A DNA stretch of 64,000 nucleotides from an uncultured Collinsella sp. (GTDB taxonomy: Bacteria > Actinomycetota > Coriobacteriia > Coriobacteriales > Coriobacteriaceae), in contig UQTU01000008.1 in NCBI GenBank assembly GCA_900544135.1, positions 37,151 through 101,150 on the forward strand, written 5' to 3'. Both the position numbers and the translations under genes were made by a program. The notes beneath the pieces were generated by a model. The model saw only the letters and a program-made list of their open reading frames with translations, was not told the DNA's origin and did not search any database. Position 1 is the first letter of the stretch. Each line of letters starts with the position of its first letter. Below are positions 17,236-26,100 of the stretch, piece after piece.

Positions 17236-18687
17236 CTACACCGCCTTCCGCAGCGCCGCGTCGTAGACGCCGAGGTCAACGGGCTCGTCGTACTCGATGG
17301 CGCCGCCCTCGGCCCTGGCGGCGGCCACCGCGACGCTCGCAGCGTCGATCCTGCCGGTCGATTCCAGCGCGCATTGCATCGCGCCGACGGTCGCGTCCCA
17401 GCCCGAACGCTGGACTTGGTCCCTCATCAGCCTCAGGCCGTCGCCCAATTCGCGCCTGCCGAGGCCGTCCATGTAATCCCGCAGCGCATCGGGCATCGCC
17501 GACCGCACCGAGCTGTTGCGCCACGCGCCCAGCTTGGCGGCAAGAAGCGGCAACTGGCTCGCCGGGCTCGAGGAATCGGTGGGGGCGGCGCCGTACTGCC
17601 GCTCGTGCGAGCAGACGTATTCGCCGGCCGAGGTGTATATCGACAGCATCGTGGCGCCCAGCCCCGCGATGAGGCGCTCGCCCGCGAGGGACGGGTCCGC
17701 CGAGTACCAATGGCGGCCGTCTATCTGGACCTTGCCCTGCTTGTCGGCCTTGCAGTCGACGTAGCGGACCACCTCGAACGGCGTTTCCGGCAATCCGGCC
17801 AGCGCGGCGCGGTCTTCGCCGAACAGCCCGTCCTCGTTCACGCCTTTCTTGTAATGCTCCTTGGCAAGCCCGAGGCATCGGTCCAGGAGCTTCTCGTTGT
17901 ACGATTCGACGCGGGACAGCCTTGGCACGGGAACGAAGAGGTTCTGCCTGATGAAGTACACCTTCCTCTCCACGTTGCCCTTCTCGTGGCCGGAATTCGG
18001 GTTGCAGAAGCCGAATTCGAAGCCGTAATGGGCGGCGAAGGCCGCGAAGGTCTCGGCGGTCCTGACGCCGCCGCAGACCTTGCGCCCGACGCCGGTGGCG
18101 TTGTCGAACACGATGCGGGATGGGACCCCTCCTATGTATTCGAACACCTGCTTGAGGGCTTGGCACACGCATTCGGAGTTCTCGGACGGGAACACCTGGG
18201 CGAACCCGACGTTCGAATAGGGGAACGAGAGCACGAAGAAACTCAGCCGCCGCCTCGTTCCCATGACGCAGAAATCCGCCTCCCCGAAATCGGCCTGCGC
18301 CTCGCCGGGCCGCCAAACGAGGTCGAGGTACGACTCGGAAACGGCCTTCCTCAGCGCCTTGAGGTCGCGGACGTAATGCCGGACGGTCGATTCGCAGCAC
18401 TCGACGCCGTGCTCGTCGCGAAGGCGTTGCCATATGCGGCGGGCGGTGTGGCGCTGTTTGCGCCAGTTCGCGGCGTCCTCGTCGAGCCACGACTCTATGA
18501 CCCCGCGGTACCTGTCGAGCGTCTTGGCCTTGCCCCTCTTCACGGGCATCCGCGGCGACAGGTCCGAGATCGCGAGCTTCGCGTACACCGTGTTGCGCGA
18601 GACGCCCGTCTTGCGGGCGATTTCCGATATGGACTCGCCGTTCTTCCTCATTTGCCGTATAGAATAGGTTTGCGACATGCTGATCAT
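17236..18687 (-). CDS. istA: IS21 transposase IstA
   Basis: 483 residues from the ATG at 18687, behind AAGGAGG; a second ATG three codons later is possible. An N-terminal HTH (ESISEIARKTGVSRNTVYAKL) is followed by the DDE catalytic core: D in GEAQADFGEADF, D in PSRIVFDNATGVG and E in HEKGNVERKVYFIRQ. Length matches IS21-type IstA. It is intact and probably functional. Confidence 0.95.
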   Translation of the reverse strand: MISMSQTYSIRQMRKNGESISEIARKTGVSRNTVYAKLAISDLSPRMPVKRGKAKTLDRYRGVIESWLDEDAANWRKQRHTARRIWQRLRDEHGVECCESTVRHYVRDLKALRKAVSESYLDLVWRPGEAQADFGEADFCVMGTRRRLSFFVLSFPYSNVGFAQVFPSENSECVCQALKQVFEYIGGVPSRIVFDNATGVGRKVCGGVRTAETFAAFAAHYGFEFGFCNPNSGHEKGNVERKVYFIRQNLFVPVPRLSRVESYNEKLLDRCLGLAKEHYKKGVNEDGLFGEDRAALAGLPETPFEVVRYVDCKADKQGKVQIDGRHWYSADPSLAGERLIAGLGATMLSIYTSAGEYVCSHERQYGAAPTDSSSPASQLPLLAAKLGAWRNSSVRSAMPDALRDYMDGLGRRELGDGLRLMRDQVQRSGWDATVGAMQCALESTGRIDAASVAVAAARAEGGAIEYDEPVDLGVYDAALRKAV

Positions 18688-18814
18688 ACCTTTCCGACCT
18701 CCTTGGTTGGTTTCCCTGGCAGGAACCAAGTTAGTCGATTGCGTTGGTCGGCATGTCTGCCTTTGTGCTCAAATTGATCAAGCCGATATGTTCATTTTTA
18801 AGTTACCACCAACA

Positions 18815-19081
18815 CAGGGCGTGGCGTAGCTCCTGGTCGAGCGCCGCGAGCAGGCGTAGCTGGCCGAAGTCGAGGTCTACGTAGCGGCCGTCGCGCGGGC
18901 CTCCCTCGTATTTCGAGAAGAGTTTGCGATAGGATGCGAGCTTGAAGAAGTTGCACTTGTCGCGCAGGTAGTCCTCGGCCTCTTCCTCGGAACACAGCTC
19001 GAAGGCTACGCCCTTCTGCTTGAGGTGCTCTATCTGCTGCTCGATCGTGAGGATCGGCTTCCTATCGTGGGGTTCGGCCAT
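18815..19081 (-). pseudogene. AbiF/Abi_2 family protein, N-terminal part (split by IS21)
   Basis: 89 residues of the abiF gene before the insertion; the frame then runs four codons into the IS (C-W-W-stop). Sequence MAEPHDRKPILTIEQQIEHL, KGVAFELCSEEEAEDYL, NFFKLASYRKLF and YVDLDFGQLRLLAALDQELR is the Abi_2 N-terminal signature. AGGAG precedes the ATG and TAAAAT lies further upstream as a possible -10. The last codons GCC CTG are the target duplication, which continues in frame into CTC GGC ATG at 16402 on the other side. Confidence 0.88.
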
Positions 19082-19557
19082 GCTCGTTCTCCTGTCATAA
19101 AAAGTATTGCCTATTTTACCAGCATGTTCTCGACATTCGGTGAAGGCCTCATCGTCGACTCATGGGCAAGCCGCCTGATACGACTCCCTTTCCCTGCCAG
19201 CAGCGCAGTCGCCTGACCTGCGGCTTTGGAATCGCGTTGGAAGCCGCCCTCGATCAATCATTTGCAGTTGTTGCGAGTGGCTTGTGCGTGATGCTGCGGT
19301 TGAGTTCCAGAAACGGGCGATTCCGCCCAATCGGGCATCCGAATCACGGCCGGAAGCTCCTTTGGGACAAAAACAAAAACTCAAAGCCCTGAGTTTGAAA
19401 AAAGTTTTTGAAGTTGTCCCAGCTTTTGTCCCCGAAGCCGACGAGACGCGACATCGCGTCATTCGGCGGCACGCGTTCCGTGTCGATGCCGAAAACTGGG
19501 TGCAACTGGAATGACGGGACGACAGAACCAAAGCCACCAGCGAAATAGTGGGAATAA
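19082..19557. other. Non-coding/decayed stretch between abiF and the next remnants
   Basis: No gene with ribosome site and family signature is visible. It holds a 15-bp sequence ACTCATGGGCAAGCC (19158-19172) shared with 27282-27296, both reading L-M-G-K-P-P-(D/E)-T-T, which suggests remnants of one gene family. At its right end is a third guaA-end-like match, AGTGGGAATA (19547-19556). Confidence 0.45.
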
Positions 19558-19591
19558 CAGCCCTCGAACCCTTTGGTTCGAGGGCTTTCTG
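19558..19591 (+). terminator. Strong rho-independent hairpin
   Basis: AGCCCTCGAACC, loop CTTT, GGTTCGAGGGCT, then TTCTGTTT: a perfect 12-bp stem. It lies two bases after the third attachment-like AGTGGGAATA. No intact gene is upstream on this strand, so the transcript it served has decayed. Confidence 0.75.
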
Positions 19592-19603
19592 TTTGCATCT
19601 CTA

Positions 19604-19815
19604 CCTGGGAAAACGACCCAATTATTCCCGTGTGTCCCTACTGGGCGGTACAACGGAGTACTCGGCGGTACGGGAATAATTAGGCCCTGCGGGAATAATT
19701 CACAATTCGGGTCCCCCGAAGGCCGATTTCGAGCGGATGAAACTGACTTGAAACTGCGAGGCGGATTCAAGCCCTCTTCAATTGCATTCGCCCAGGTCAA
19801 CAAATGGGAATAAAG
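19604..19815. repeat. Cluster of GGGAATA(ATT) motifs
   Basis: CGGGAATAATT occurs at about 19671 and 19690, its complement AATTATTCCCG at about 19618, and TGGGAATAA at about 19805. All resemble the core of the guaA-end repeat. Such clusters resemble arm-type integrase sites, but no integrase lies next to them. The rest of the stretch is non-coding as far as I can see. Confidence 0.4.
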
Positions 19816-19925
19816 AAATGCGAAAATCGGTTTCCGCAGTTTCAGTGACCCCGAATGCCGCCGAATAACGCCGTGTATTCTGAGCGTATTGCTTGCATTG
19901 TTGCATTATTTTCCACAATGCAAGC

Positions 19926-20537
19926 ATGGAATAAATCGAAGTCATACGAGCCACCAACGACATCGCCTCTTCCCAAAGGGGGCTCTTCACATCTGTGCAG
20001 GCGAAGGTGCTCGGCGTCGAGCGGTACGCGCTCTCGAGGCGGGAAGGGCTCGGCAACATAGAGAGGCTCGCGAAGGGCGTCTACCGCATGGGCGGCTCGC
20101 CGAGCACGCGGGAGGAGGACGTCCTCGCGGCCTGACTGTCGATCGACCCGGGGAGGCGCCCCGTCGCCATGGGGGCGACGGCTGCATGGCTCTACGGCAT
20201 CGGCGAGGTCAGCCCCTCGCCCTACGAGTTCTGCACGCCCGAGAGAAAGCAGACTAAGCGCCCGAACCTGATTCATCAGGAAGCGCCGCCTCGACCCGAA
20301 GGACGTGGCGATCGTCTCGGACATCCCGGCGACGAGGCCCTGGCTCACGGTGGTGGACCTGATAGACTCCGGGGAGGAACTGAGCCTGGTCGCGAACGTG
20401 CTCGCGGACGCGCTCGAAAGGGGCCTCGTCGAAGACGAGGGCGCGCTGAGGGAGAAAATCGACGCCGGGGGGCAAAAGCCGGGATGCCGGCGGGGGCCAG
20501 CCTGTACGATTCGGTAGCTAGGAGGCGGGAAGAATGA
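19926..20537 (+). pseudogene. AbiEi antitoxin/regulator, decayed
   Basis: Conceptual translation gives RGLFTSVQAKVLGVERYALS, IERLAKGVYRMGG, GATAAWLYGIGEVSPSPYEF and, in another frame, RLDPKDVAIVSDIPATRPWL followed by a DLIDSGEELSLVANVLADAL helix: the AbiEi (type IV antitoxin, winged-helix) pattern. It has a TAA at codon 3 (19932), an in-frame TGA at 20133 where a tryptophan codon is expected, a frameshift near 20270 and another in the G run near 20470. The true 3' end overlaps the AbiEii start by ATGA at 20534. Confidence 0.8.
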
Positions 20538-20755
20538 CGTACGAGAACGGCGGTCAGCTCGACAGGGCCCTGAAGAGGGCCGTTCGCGACAGGGGCGGTG
20601 ACCCCGGGGACGGCTGTCGTCGGGCTTTGCGCGACCGGTTCCTGCGCAGGGTGTTCAGCAACCCCGACGGCCGGTTTATCCTCAAGGGCGGAAGCGGGCT
20701 GCTCGCGCGCATCCCCGACGGCCGCGTCACGCGCGACATCGACTTCGCGACGGCA
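20534..20755 (+). pseudogene. AbiEii nucleotidyltransferase toxin, N-terminal fragment
   Basis: About 74 codons of the AbiEii family: QLDRALKRAVRDRGG, FLRRVFSNPDGRFILKGGSGL and RIPDGRVTRDIDFAT, which includes the LKGG and T-R-D-I-D nucleotidyltransferase motifs. The frame is cut at about 20755 by the end of an IS30-like element; the remainder is lost. With AbiEi it is the ruin of a type IV toxin-antitoxin system. Confidence 0.8.
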
Positions 20756-20872
20756 TCTGTGTTTGATAGCGTTCAATTTACGGGTTGGGGCTGCGGTGGA
20801 AATCCTGGACCAAAAGAGGACCAGGATTTCCACCGCAGCCCCAACCCGAAAATCAGGCTTGACTAAACACAG
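20756..20872. repeat. Paired IS30-like ends forming a giant hairpin
   Basis: Two arms of 52 bases face each other. The inner 28 bases (20781-20808 and 20821-20848) are perfectly complementary, the outer 8 (CTGTGTTT / AAACACAG) also match, and the 16 between differ. The spacer is 12 bases. This looks like two inverted ends of one insertion sequence brought together by deletion. Confidence 0.7.
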
Positions 20873-21034
20873 ACGGTCTGCTGCGCGAGTACTTCCCGAA
20901 GGGGACCGGCTTCTCTGCGGTCTCGGACGAGGAGGTCGAGCGGGTGTACGATGCCATCAACCGCAGGCCCCACAAGCGCCTGGGGTTCAGGACGCCCTAC
21001 GAGGTCCACTACTCAGGGGTGTTGCAGTTGCTCT
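20873..21034 (+). pseudogene. IS30-family transposase, C-terminal fragment
   Basis: The frame reads LLREYFPKGTGFSAVSDEEV, ERVYDAINRRPHKRLGFRTP and YEVHYSGVLQLL-stop, the typical C-terminal end of IS30 transposases (after the last catalytic Glu). The upstream two-thirds of the gene are missing. Confidence 0.85.
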
Positions 21035-21037
21035 GAG

Positions 21038-21457
21038 AATTCAAGCTCGAAAAGGCGCAAGCAAAGGTATCTTGACTACGCTCTAAAGCGTGGCGTGAAG
21101 TCCGGCATCGTTGACGCGCTGAGGCTTCAGGGAATTGCCGCGAGCGAGGTTGATGCAGTTTCTGTTGTGGTTGACGAGCATTCGACTTCGATCGACGGAA
21201 AGTACAACCTGGCAGAATCGGTTGATGAGGAGCTGCGCTGCGGCATGTTCAACCCAACGTGGCAGACCTCCTACCCTCCTGTATTTAGCGACTGGCTGCC
21301 CAAGATTCCAGTCTCCTATGTCGACTCCTCCAAGGTGGCTATGGTGAGGGCGGCTGACGTGACGGCGAACTGGGCATTTATGGCCGAGCGCGACAAAGAG
21401 ACATATCCGCGAGCCTACGAGATGCTATCAAAGGCGACGGTCCTCGGGCTTCTGTAG
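21038..21457 (+). pseudogene. DUF3800 protein, 5'-truncated
   Basis: About 139 codons with no start of their own, beginning right after the IS30 remnant. Segments VDAVSVVVDEHSTSIDGKYNL, ESVDEELRCGMFN, PPVFSDWLPKIPVSYVDSS and VAMVRAADVTANWAF match the C-terminal half of DUF3800 (RNase H-like fold; D-E and A-A-D motifs). DUF3800 genes are common in defence islands. This one is probably inactive. Confidence 0.7.
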
Positions 21458-21483
21458 CGTTGGACATGTAACTATCTGTCTTT

Positions 21484-22083
21484 TCAAAAGCCGTGAAGAT
21501 CTTGGTGGATGATAAATTGCGATTTGTCGACCTGAGCGACGAAAGAGGCGAACTCTTGCTGAAGCTCAAGGGGAGGCAAGGGAACCGTCATTCTCTTTAG
21601 AGCTTCTTTGGTAATTGCCTCCCTTGTTGCTCCAGCCGCTCTTGAGCCGTTTAGCAGGAGTCTCTGATACGAATCGCTGATCAGCACCGTGTTCAATAGC
21701 ACCGGCAGCATCCGTTTTTGGTCGACTCTGACAATTGAGACATGCTGATTAACACGTCCACCAGCCAATTCATCTGGCAAAAGACATGAACGAGCAACCG
21801 AAGCGCCAGTAATATTCAGAAGCACGTCACCCTTCATCAGCGTGACGCCTTCTAGTTTTGCGGCTTGTTCATCATCAATACAAGCAAGGTCCTTCCACAC
21901 GAAACGACCGTTGTGAACATTCGTACTTCTGACCAGCGGAACACCTTCGGCCTTGTATGCCGTTTTGCCACCTCGTGGCGTTGCTCCGGAACCCAACTTG
22001 GTACAGAGGTCTTCAAGCCTAACGAAAGGCCATTTTTTACCATCGACCGGATCGCCAAATACCTCTACAAACCGTGATTTGAC
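21484..22083 (-). pseudogene. Silent HsdS-type target-recognition cassette
   Basis: 200 codons lacking a start: the frame begins directly after the recombinase stop codon as VKSRFVEVFGDPVDGKKWPF and runs through LGSGATPRGGK, a second half with LPPLELQQEFASFVAQVDKSQF. It is colinear with the last domain of the R-M-S protein (VKSRFVEMF ... IPPLSLQQEFADFAAEADKSQF), while the middle differs. Both are flanked by identical DNA (17 bp at the 5' end, 15 bp at the 3' end). It is therefore a stored alternative specificity domain, expressed only after recombination. Confidence 0.82.
22067..22083. repeat. 17-bp recombination-site candidate, silent copy
   Basis: ACAAACCGTGATTTGAC, identical in sequence and orientation to 23718-23734 inside the R-M-S gene. 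It directly abuts the recombinase stop codon. Confidence 0.75.
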
Positions 22084-23076
22084 TTAACAGATATACCTTC
22101 TATGAGAGTCCCTTACGTTGTCCTGATCGACCATTGCGTACATCAACGTTGTATCAATCTTTTGATGGCCAAGCAGCTTCTGCACCTGCTCGATGGGCAT
22201 TCCTTTTCCAATTGCTTTGGTGGCCAGCGTTCTCCTGAACTTATGTGGGTGGACGTGTTTGACGCCTGCTTTTGTTCCCAAGGAGCGAAGGCGGAGCTCG
22301 ACTCCGCTTACTTGCAGCCTAGAACTCGGCTTTGTGAGACTACAGAATAGCGCGGCGACGTTATCGCTGCGTTCTTGCAGGTAGTTGTTTAGGTGCAGCT
22401 TTGTAGTCGCATCAAAATAGACGACTCTCTCTTTGTTGCCCTTTCCGAGTACAATGCACTCTCGCCGATTTAGATCAACGTCTTCTCGATTGAGCGAGAC
22501 GAGTTCGCCTATTCTCATCCCTGTTGAACTAAGAAGGTTGATGATTGCCAGATCCCTCTTGCAAGAACAGGCGTCTGTGAGGGCTATAAGTTCTTCATCA
22601 GAATATACGGACTTGACCGTTCTCTTTGAGCGAATCTTTTTAATGCGTCGTGCAGGGCTTTTGAGTATATGGTTCTCGTCTTCAAGCCAAGAGAAGAATG
22701 ACGACAGGATGCGCCTGACGTTGTCGACGGTGATGCTCCCTGCGTTATTACCCATGGGATATTCGCTCAGGTATGTTCGTAAGTCATCTGAACTAATCCG
22801 GACAATTGGTTTTTTGATTGCTTCGAGCGCCCTTGTAAGTGTGGCCTTGTAGTACCTGATGGTCTTAGGCGAGCATCCCTCGATGGTTTTGGCTGCGAGG
22901 AATCGCTCCATGTACTTTGAGGCCTCGTCTTCGACATTGCTGAGCGCGTTCACTTCAAGTTCGATGCCCCTGAGTTCGCTCATAAGGACGCTCTCGAGAT
23001 ACGAAAGCACTTCGCCGCTAACGAGTGCCTGCATTTTTGTGAGAACCGCGTTTGCTATTTCGATCGTCGTGTGCAT
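22084..23076 (-). CDS. Tyrosine recombinase linked to specificity switching
   Basis: 330 residues. An N-terminal SAM-like DNA-binding domain (ASKYMERFLAAKTIEGCSPKTIRYY) precedes the catalytic domain with R in STGMRIGELVSL, K near VLGKGNKERV, H-x-x-R in HPHKFRRTLAT, H in LLGHQKIDTT and nucleophile Y in LMYAMV. This is the XerC-like class that shuffles hsdS genes. ATG at 23076 follows GGGAGGAAC, but that site is buried in a 13-bp hairpin. The gene lies between the R-M-S gene and the silent cassette, all in one direction. Confidence 0.93.
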   Translation of the reverse strand: MHTTIEIANAVLTKMQALVSGEVLSYLESVLMSELRGIELEVNALSNVEDEASKYMERFLAAKTIEGCSPKTIRYYKATLTRALEAIKKPIVRISSDDLRTYLSEYPMGNNAGSITVDNVRRILSSFFSWLEDENHILKSPARRIKKIRSKRTVKSVYSDEELIALTDACSCKRDLAIINLLSSTGMRIGELVSLNREDVDLNRRECIVLGKGNKERVVYFDATTKLHLNNYLQERSDNVAALFCSLTKPSSRLQVSGVELRLRSLGTKAGVKHVHPHKFRRTLATKAIGKGMPIEQVQKLLGHQKIDTTLMYAMVDQDNVRDSHRRYIC

Positions 23077-23078
23077 CA

Positions 23079-23110
23079 GTTCCTCCCATCCCGATATGGA
23101 TGGGAGGAAC
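23079..23110 (-). promoter_or_regulatory. Hairpin sequestering the recombinase ribosome site
   Basis: A perfect 13-bp inverted repeat (GTTCCTCCCATCC / GGATGGGAGGAAC, 6-base loop) lies between the R-M-S stop codon (23114) and the recombinase ATG (23076). The 3' arm holds the Shine-Dalgarno. Ribosomes finishing the upstream gene could melt it. It may also act as a partial terminator, though no T run follows. Confidence 0.7.
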
Positions 23111-23113
23111 GTA

Positions 23114-26100
23114 TCACGCGAGGAATCGGTCTAGAAGGGCGTCGCGCTCTGCGGAAAGGGCGTCGACCTCTTGCTCGAGTGCAAATTGCGATTTGTCCGC
23201 CTCGGCAGCGAAGTCGGCGAACTCCTGTTGGAGGGACAACGGGGGAATTGCAATGGGAATAGCGGCCAAGTCTGCTGCGCTGATATTTGCCTGATGGACA
23301 CTTCCCTTCGCTATATTACGAAGGACTCGCTTTCCTTCCTTTGAATTCAGGTAACCAGATACATATTCGGCAGAGCTGTGGTCAGCGAACCTTACGCACA
23401 CGATGTACCCAGCAATAACCATGGTCTCTGACTGATGAAAAACGCAAGTTTTCCCAACCTTGTCAATGCTGTTGGTTCGATTAAAAAGCATATCGCCATA
23501 GCGGACGGTAGCATTTTCGAGAGCTTGGCCCTTTAGGGTGATTCGCTTTGTATCGGTTAGGTCAAGGATGCCGTCGTCGGTGATATTGTTCATTCGGATG
23601 TAGACATAATCGCCATCGGCGCCGGCTTTTGCTGAAGTGCCGTAGTGCATTTCTATGCTGTAGTTGCCGATTGTTTCGATTGGCCATGATGCGTGTGTCT
23701 TGGTTCTAAACATCTCGACAAACCGTGATTTGACGCTCTCCTTGAGAGCGGCGATTTGCTGTCGTTTGCTATTGATTTCATCTGTTAAGCGATTGAAATC
23801 GTCGATGAGGGCTCTCTGCTCGGAGAGCGTCGGGACTGGGATGGGGTATTTGAGCAGCTCATCCTTGTCTCCGCGAGGCCTGCCGGTTCCCGTGAAGGTG
23901 GACATATCGTAGTCGAAGAAGTCCTTCTGCCACAGGAGCAGATGGAGAAACTCGGGCAATAGGCTGTCGGTATTTATGCTTCGGAATACCAAAACGTCCT
24001 TGGAGCACGCCCCATCGCGGTCTGCGAGCCAAATCTTCTGCAGATAGGGGCGAATATTGGAGACGAGCGTGTCTCCCTTCTTGTATGCGGTGCCAGCACT
24101 TGCCGGAAGCTCTCCACTATAGGTGGTTATGCCGCCACGGTCCTTGACCATGTTTTCCGTTGTTACGTAAGTGTCGGTGGTGATGGAACTCTGGGCCACG
24201 CTGTTGGTAACGTAGGATGTGATGTCTCTAAGCGTCTTGACTACGGTGCCCTGGGCGAACGAGCGGGGCTTGTAGAAAGAGCGGGGAATCGTAAGAGTCT
24301 CGTCGAACTTATCGGCATCAAAGTCAATGAAATCGGCGGTCTTGGCATAGTAGTAGTACTGGGCAAGGTCGCCGGGCTCAACCTGCTCGCCGGAGAACCA
24401 TGCTCTGATGATGCCGCTTAGCGAGTTCGTGTCGTCCGATTCGTTGTCCGAATAGAGCACGCCCTCACCATCGATGGGCTGTATCCCCTCGTTGCCTTTG
24501 CGATTGCTCCATTTGTAGCCAAGGAAAGAGGCGATTTCCTTGGTCGTGTTAGGTGAGTTGATGATGAGCGTCTGTTCACCGCAGACGAGACCCCAAACGC
24601 GCAGGCGTTTGCGCTCTTCCTTGTGCGCATGGCGATAGAACAGCTCGTTCTCTGCTTTGAGCCGTGAGTTCTTGTCGGCCGCCTTCCAAGTCTTGCTCTT
24701 CCGAAGGGTCTTGAGCTCCTTCGATGATTCGAAAAGATGGCAATAAACGCTGAAGTGGCGAGTGTTTGCCCATTCGTTCCAGTTAGCCTCTCCTGCGAGA
24801 AAAGCCCGGTAAGTATCTCCGTCTACATTAATTGTGCCGAGATAAGCGTTGAAAGCGCTTTCGTCTCTCCAGCCAGTGAGCTTCCTGCGCTCAAAAACAG
24901 CGTCAACGAAATCAAGTGCGTTCGCATTGCGGGGCGGGATCTCGTCAAAGCGACGTAGGAACATAATTGCGACGTTTGTTCCTGTGGCCGCGAATGTGCC
25001 TGATCCAAACCTGGCGATGGAGACGATCTCGAAGGAGCTCAAAAGCACATCGCGTGCGGCCATGAAACTCGAGCTCGTGCTCTTGTCGAGGATCGAGGTG
25101 GGGAGGACGATGGCGGCGTAGCCTCCGGGCCGAACAAGCTGTGCCGCACGCTCGACAAAGAGGGTCTCGATTTCCGAGCCGCTATCGCTGATGGTTTCCA
25201 GCACTTTGAGTTCGTTGTTGTGAAGCTTGAGATGCGGTTTGAAGGCCGCTACAGAGTACGGGGGATTGGCGACAAGAATGTCGAAGCGTCCCCTGTCGGT
25301 TCGGCTGTCGATTCCCTTGTCGGGATAATTTTCAAGTCCGTCGCCGAAGACCACGTTGCTCTGCCCTGCGCCATGCATGTAGGACGAGACCTTGGAAACG
25401 CGAGCGAGTCGATAGTCCTTCTCGATGCCGACGAGATTGTCTCTGACCCAGTCGGCGTCTCCGAGGTCATCCTCTATGGTCGGATCATATTGGCATGCGG
25501 CGTCGGAGATTTCTTCGAATCCTTCTGTGAGAAAGTGCCCCGCGCCACAGGCGTAATCGATAACGCGTGGATAGTGCACGGCACCAGCCTCGTCCTGCAC
25601 GATGCTGTCGAGTGGGAGTGACTTCCAAATAAAACGGGTGATGGGCACAGGTGTGAAGAATTGGCCCTCGTTTTGCTTAAAGCCCTGATTAAGGAGCTGT
25701 TCGAAGAGGTCGCCCAAGAATTGAATGTCTTGAGTTCCTACGATGCGATACGGCTGTAGAAGTTGCACCGTCTCTACGAGTACCTTGCCGTTCTGAAGAA
25801 AGAGTTCCTCGTTGTGGACGTCTTTGAACGCAAAGTCATTGTTGGTATAGAACTTGAGCTTGCGCAGCGTGCCGTTCAGCTCCTCGATGAGCTTCTTGCG
25901 GTGCTGGCCCGTATAGTTGCTTATGAGGTTTTCGGCGTAGTCGTTGGGAACGTACAGGACCTCTTCCCGCATGAGCTTTCTCATGCCGTCTGAGTGGAGT
26001 CTCTGGAGCCTGTCCTGGAGCGTTTCGTAGGTGTCGCGTCCTTGGCGGTATTGGAACTCAATCTCCTGGGTTGGCATTTTCGAGAGCTCGTCTTGGAGCT

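Larger units (their letters stand above)
16409..18814 (-). mobile_element. IS21-family insertion sequence (istA-istB), complete
   Basis: 2406 bp. The ends are TGTTTGTGGCAAG (left) and TGTTGGTGGTAAC (right, reversed), starting with TG as in IS21. Internal end repeats share TTTGAGCAC followed by GGCAGACA near both termini. The 6-bp direct repeat CAGGGC flanks it (16403-16408 and 18815-18820). It carries istA and istB on the minus strand and interrupts abiF. Both genes look intact, so the element may still be mobile. Confidence 0.93.

Noticed and set aside
17068..18777. 569-codon frame antisense to istA/istB
   Set aside because: Shadow of IS21 genes with complete catalytic motifs.
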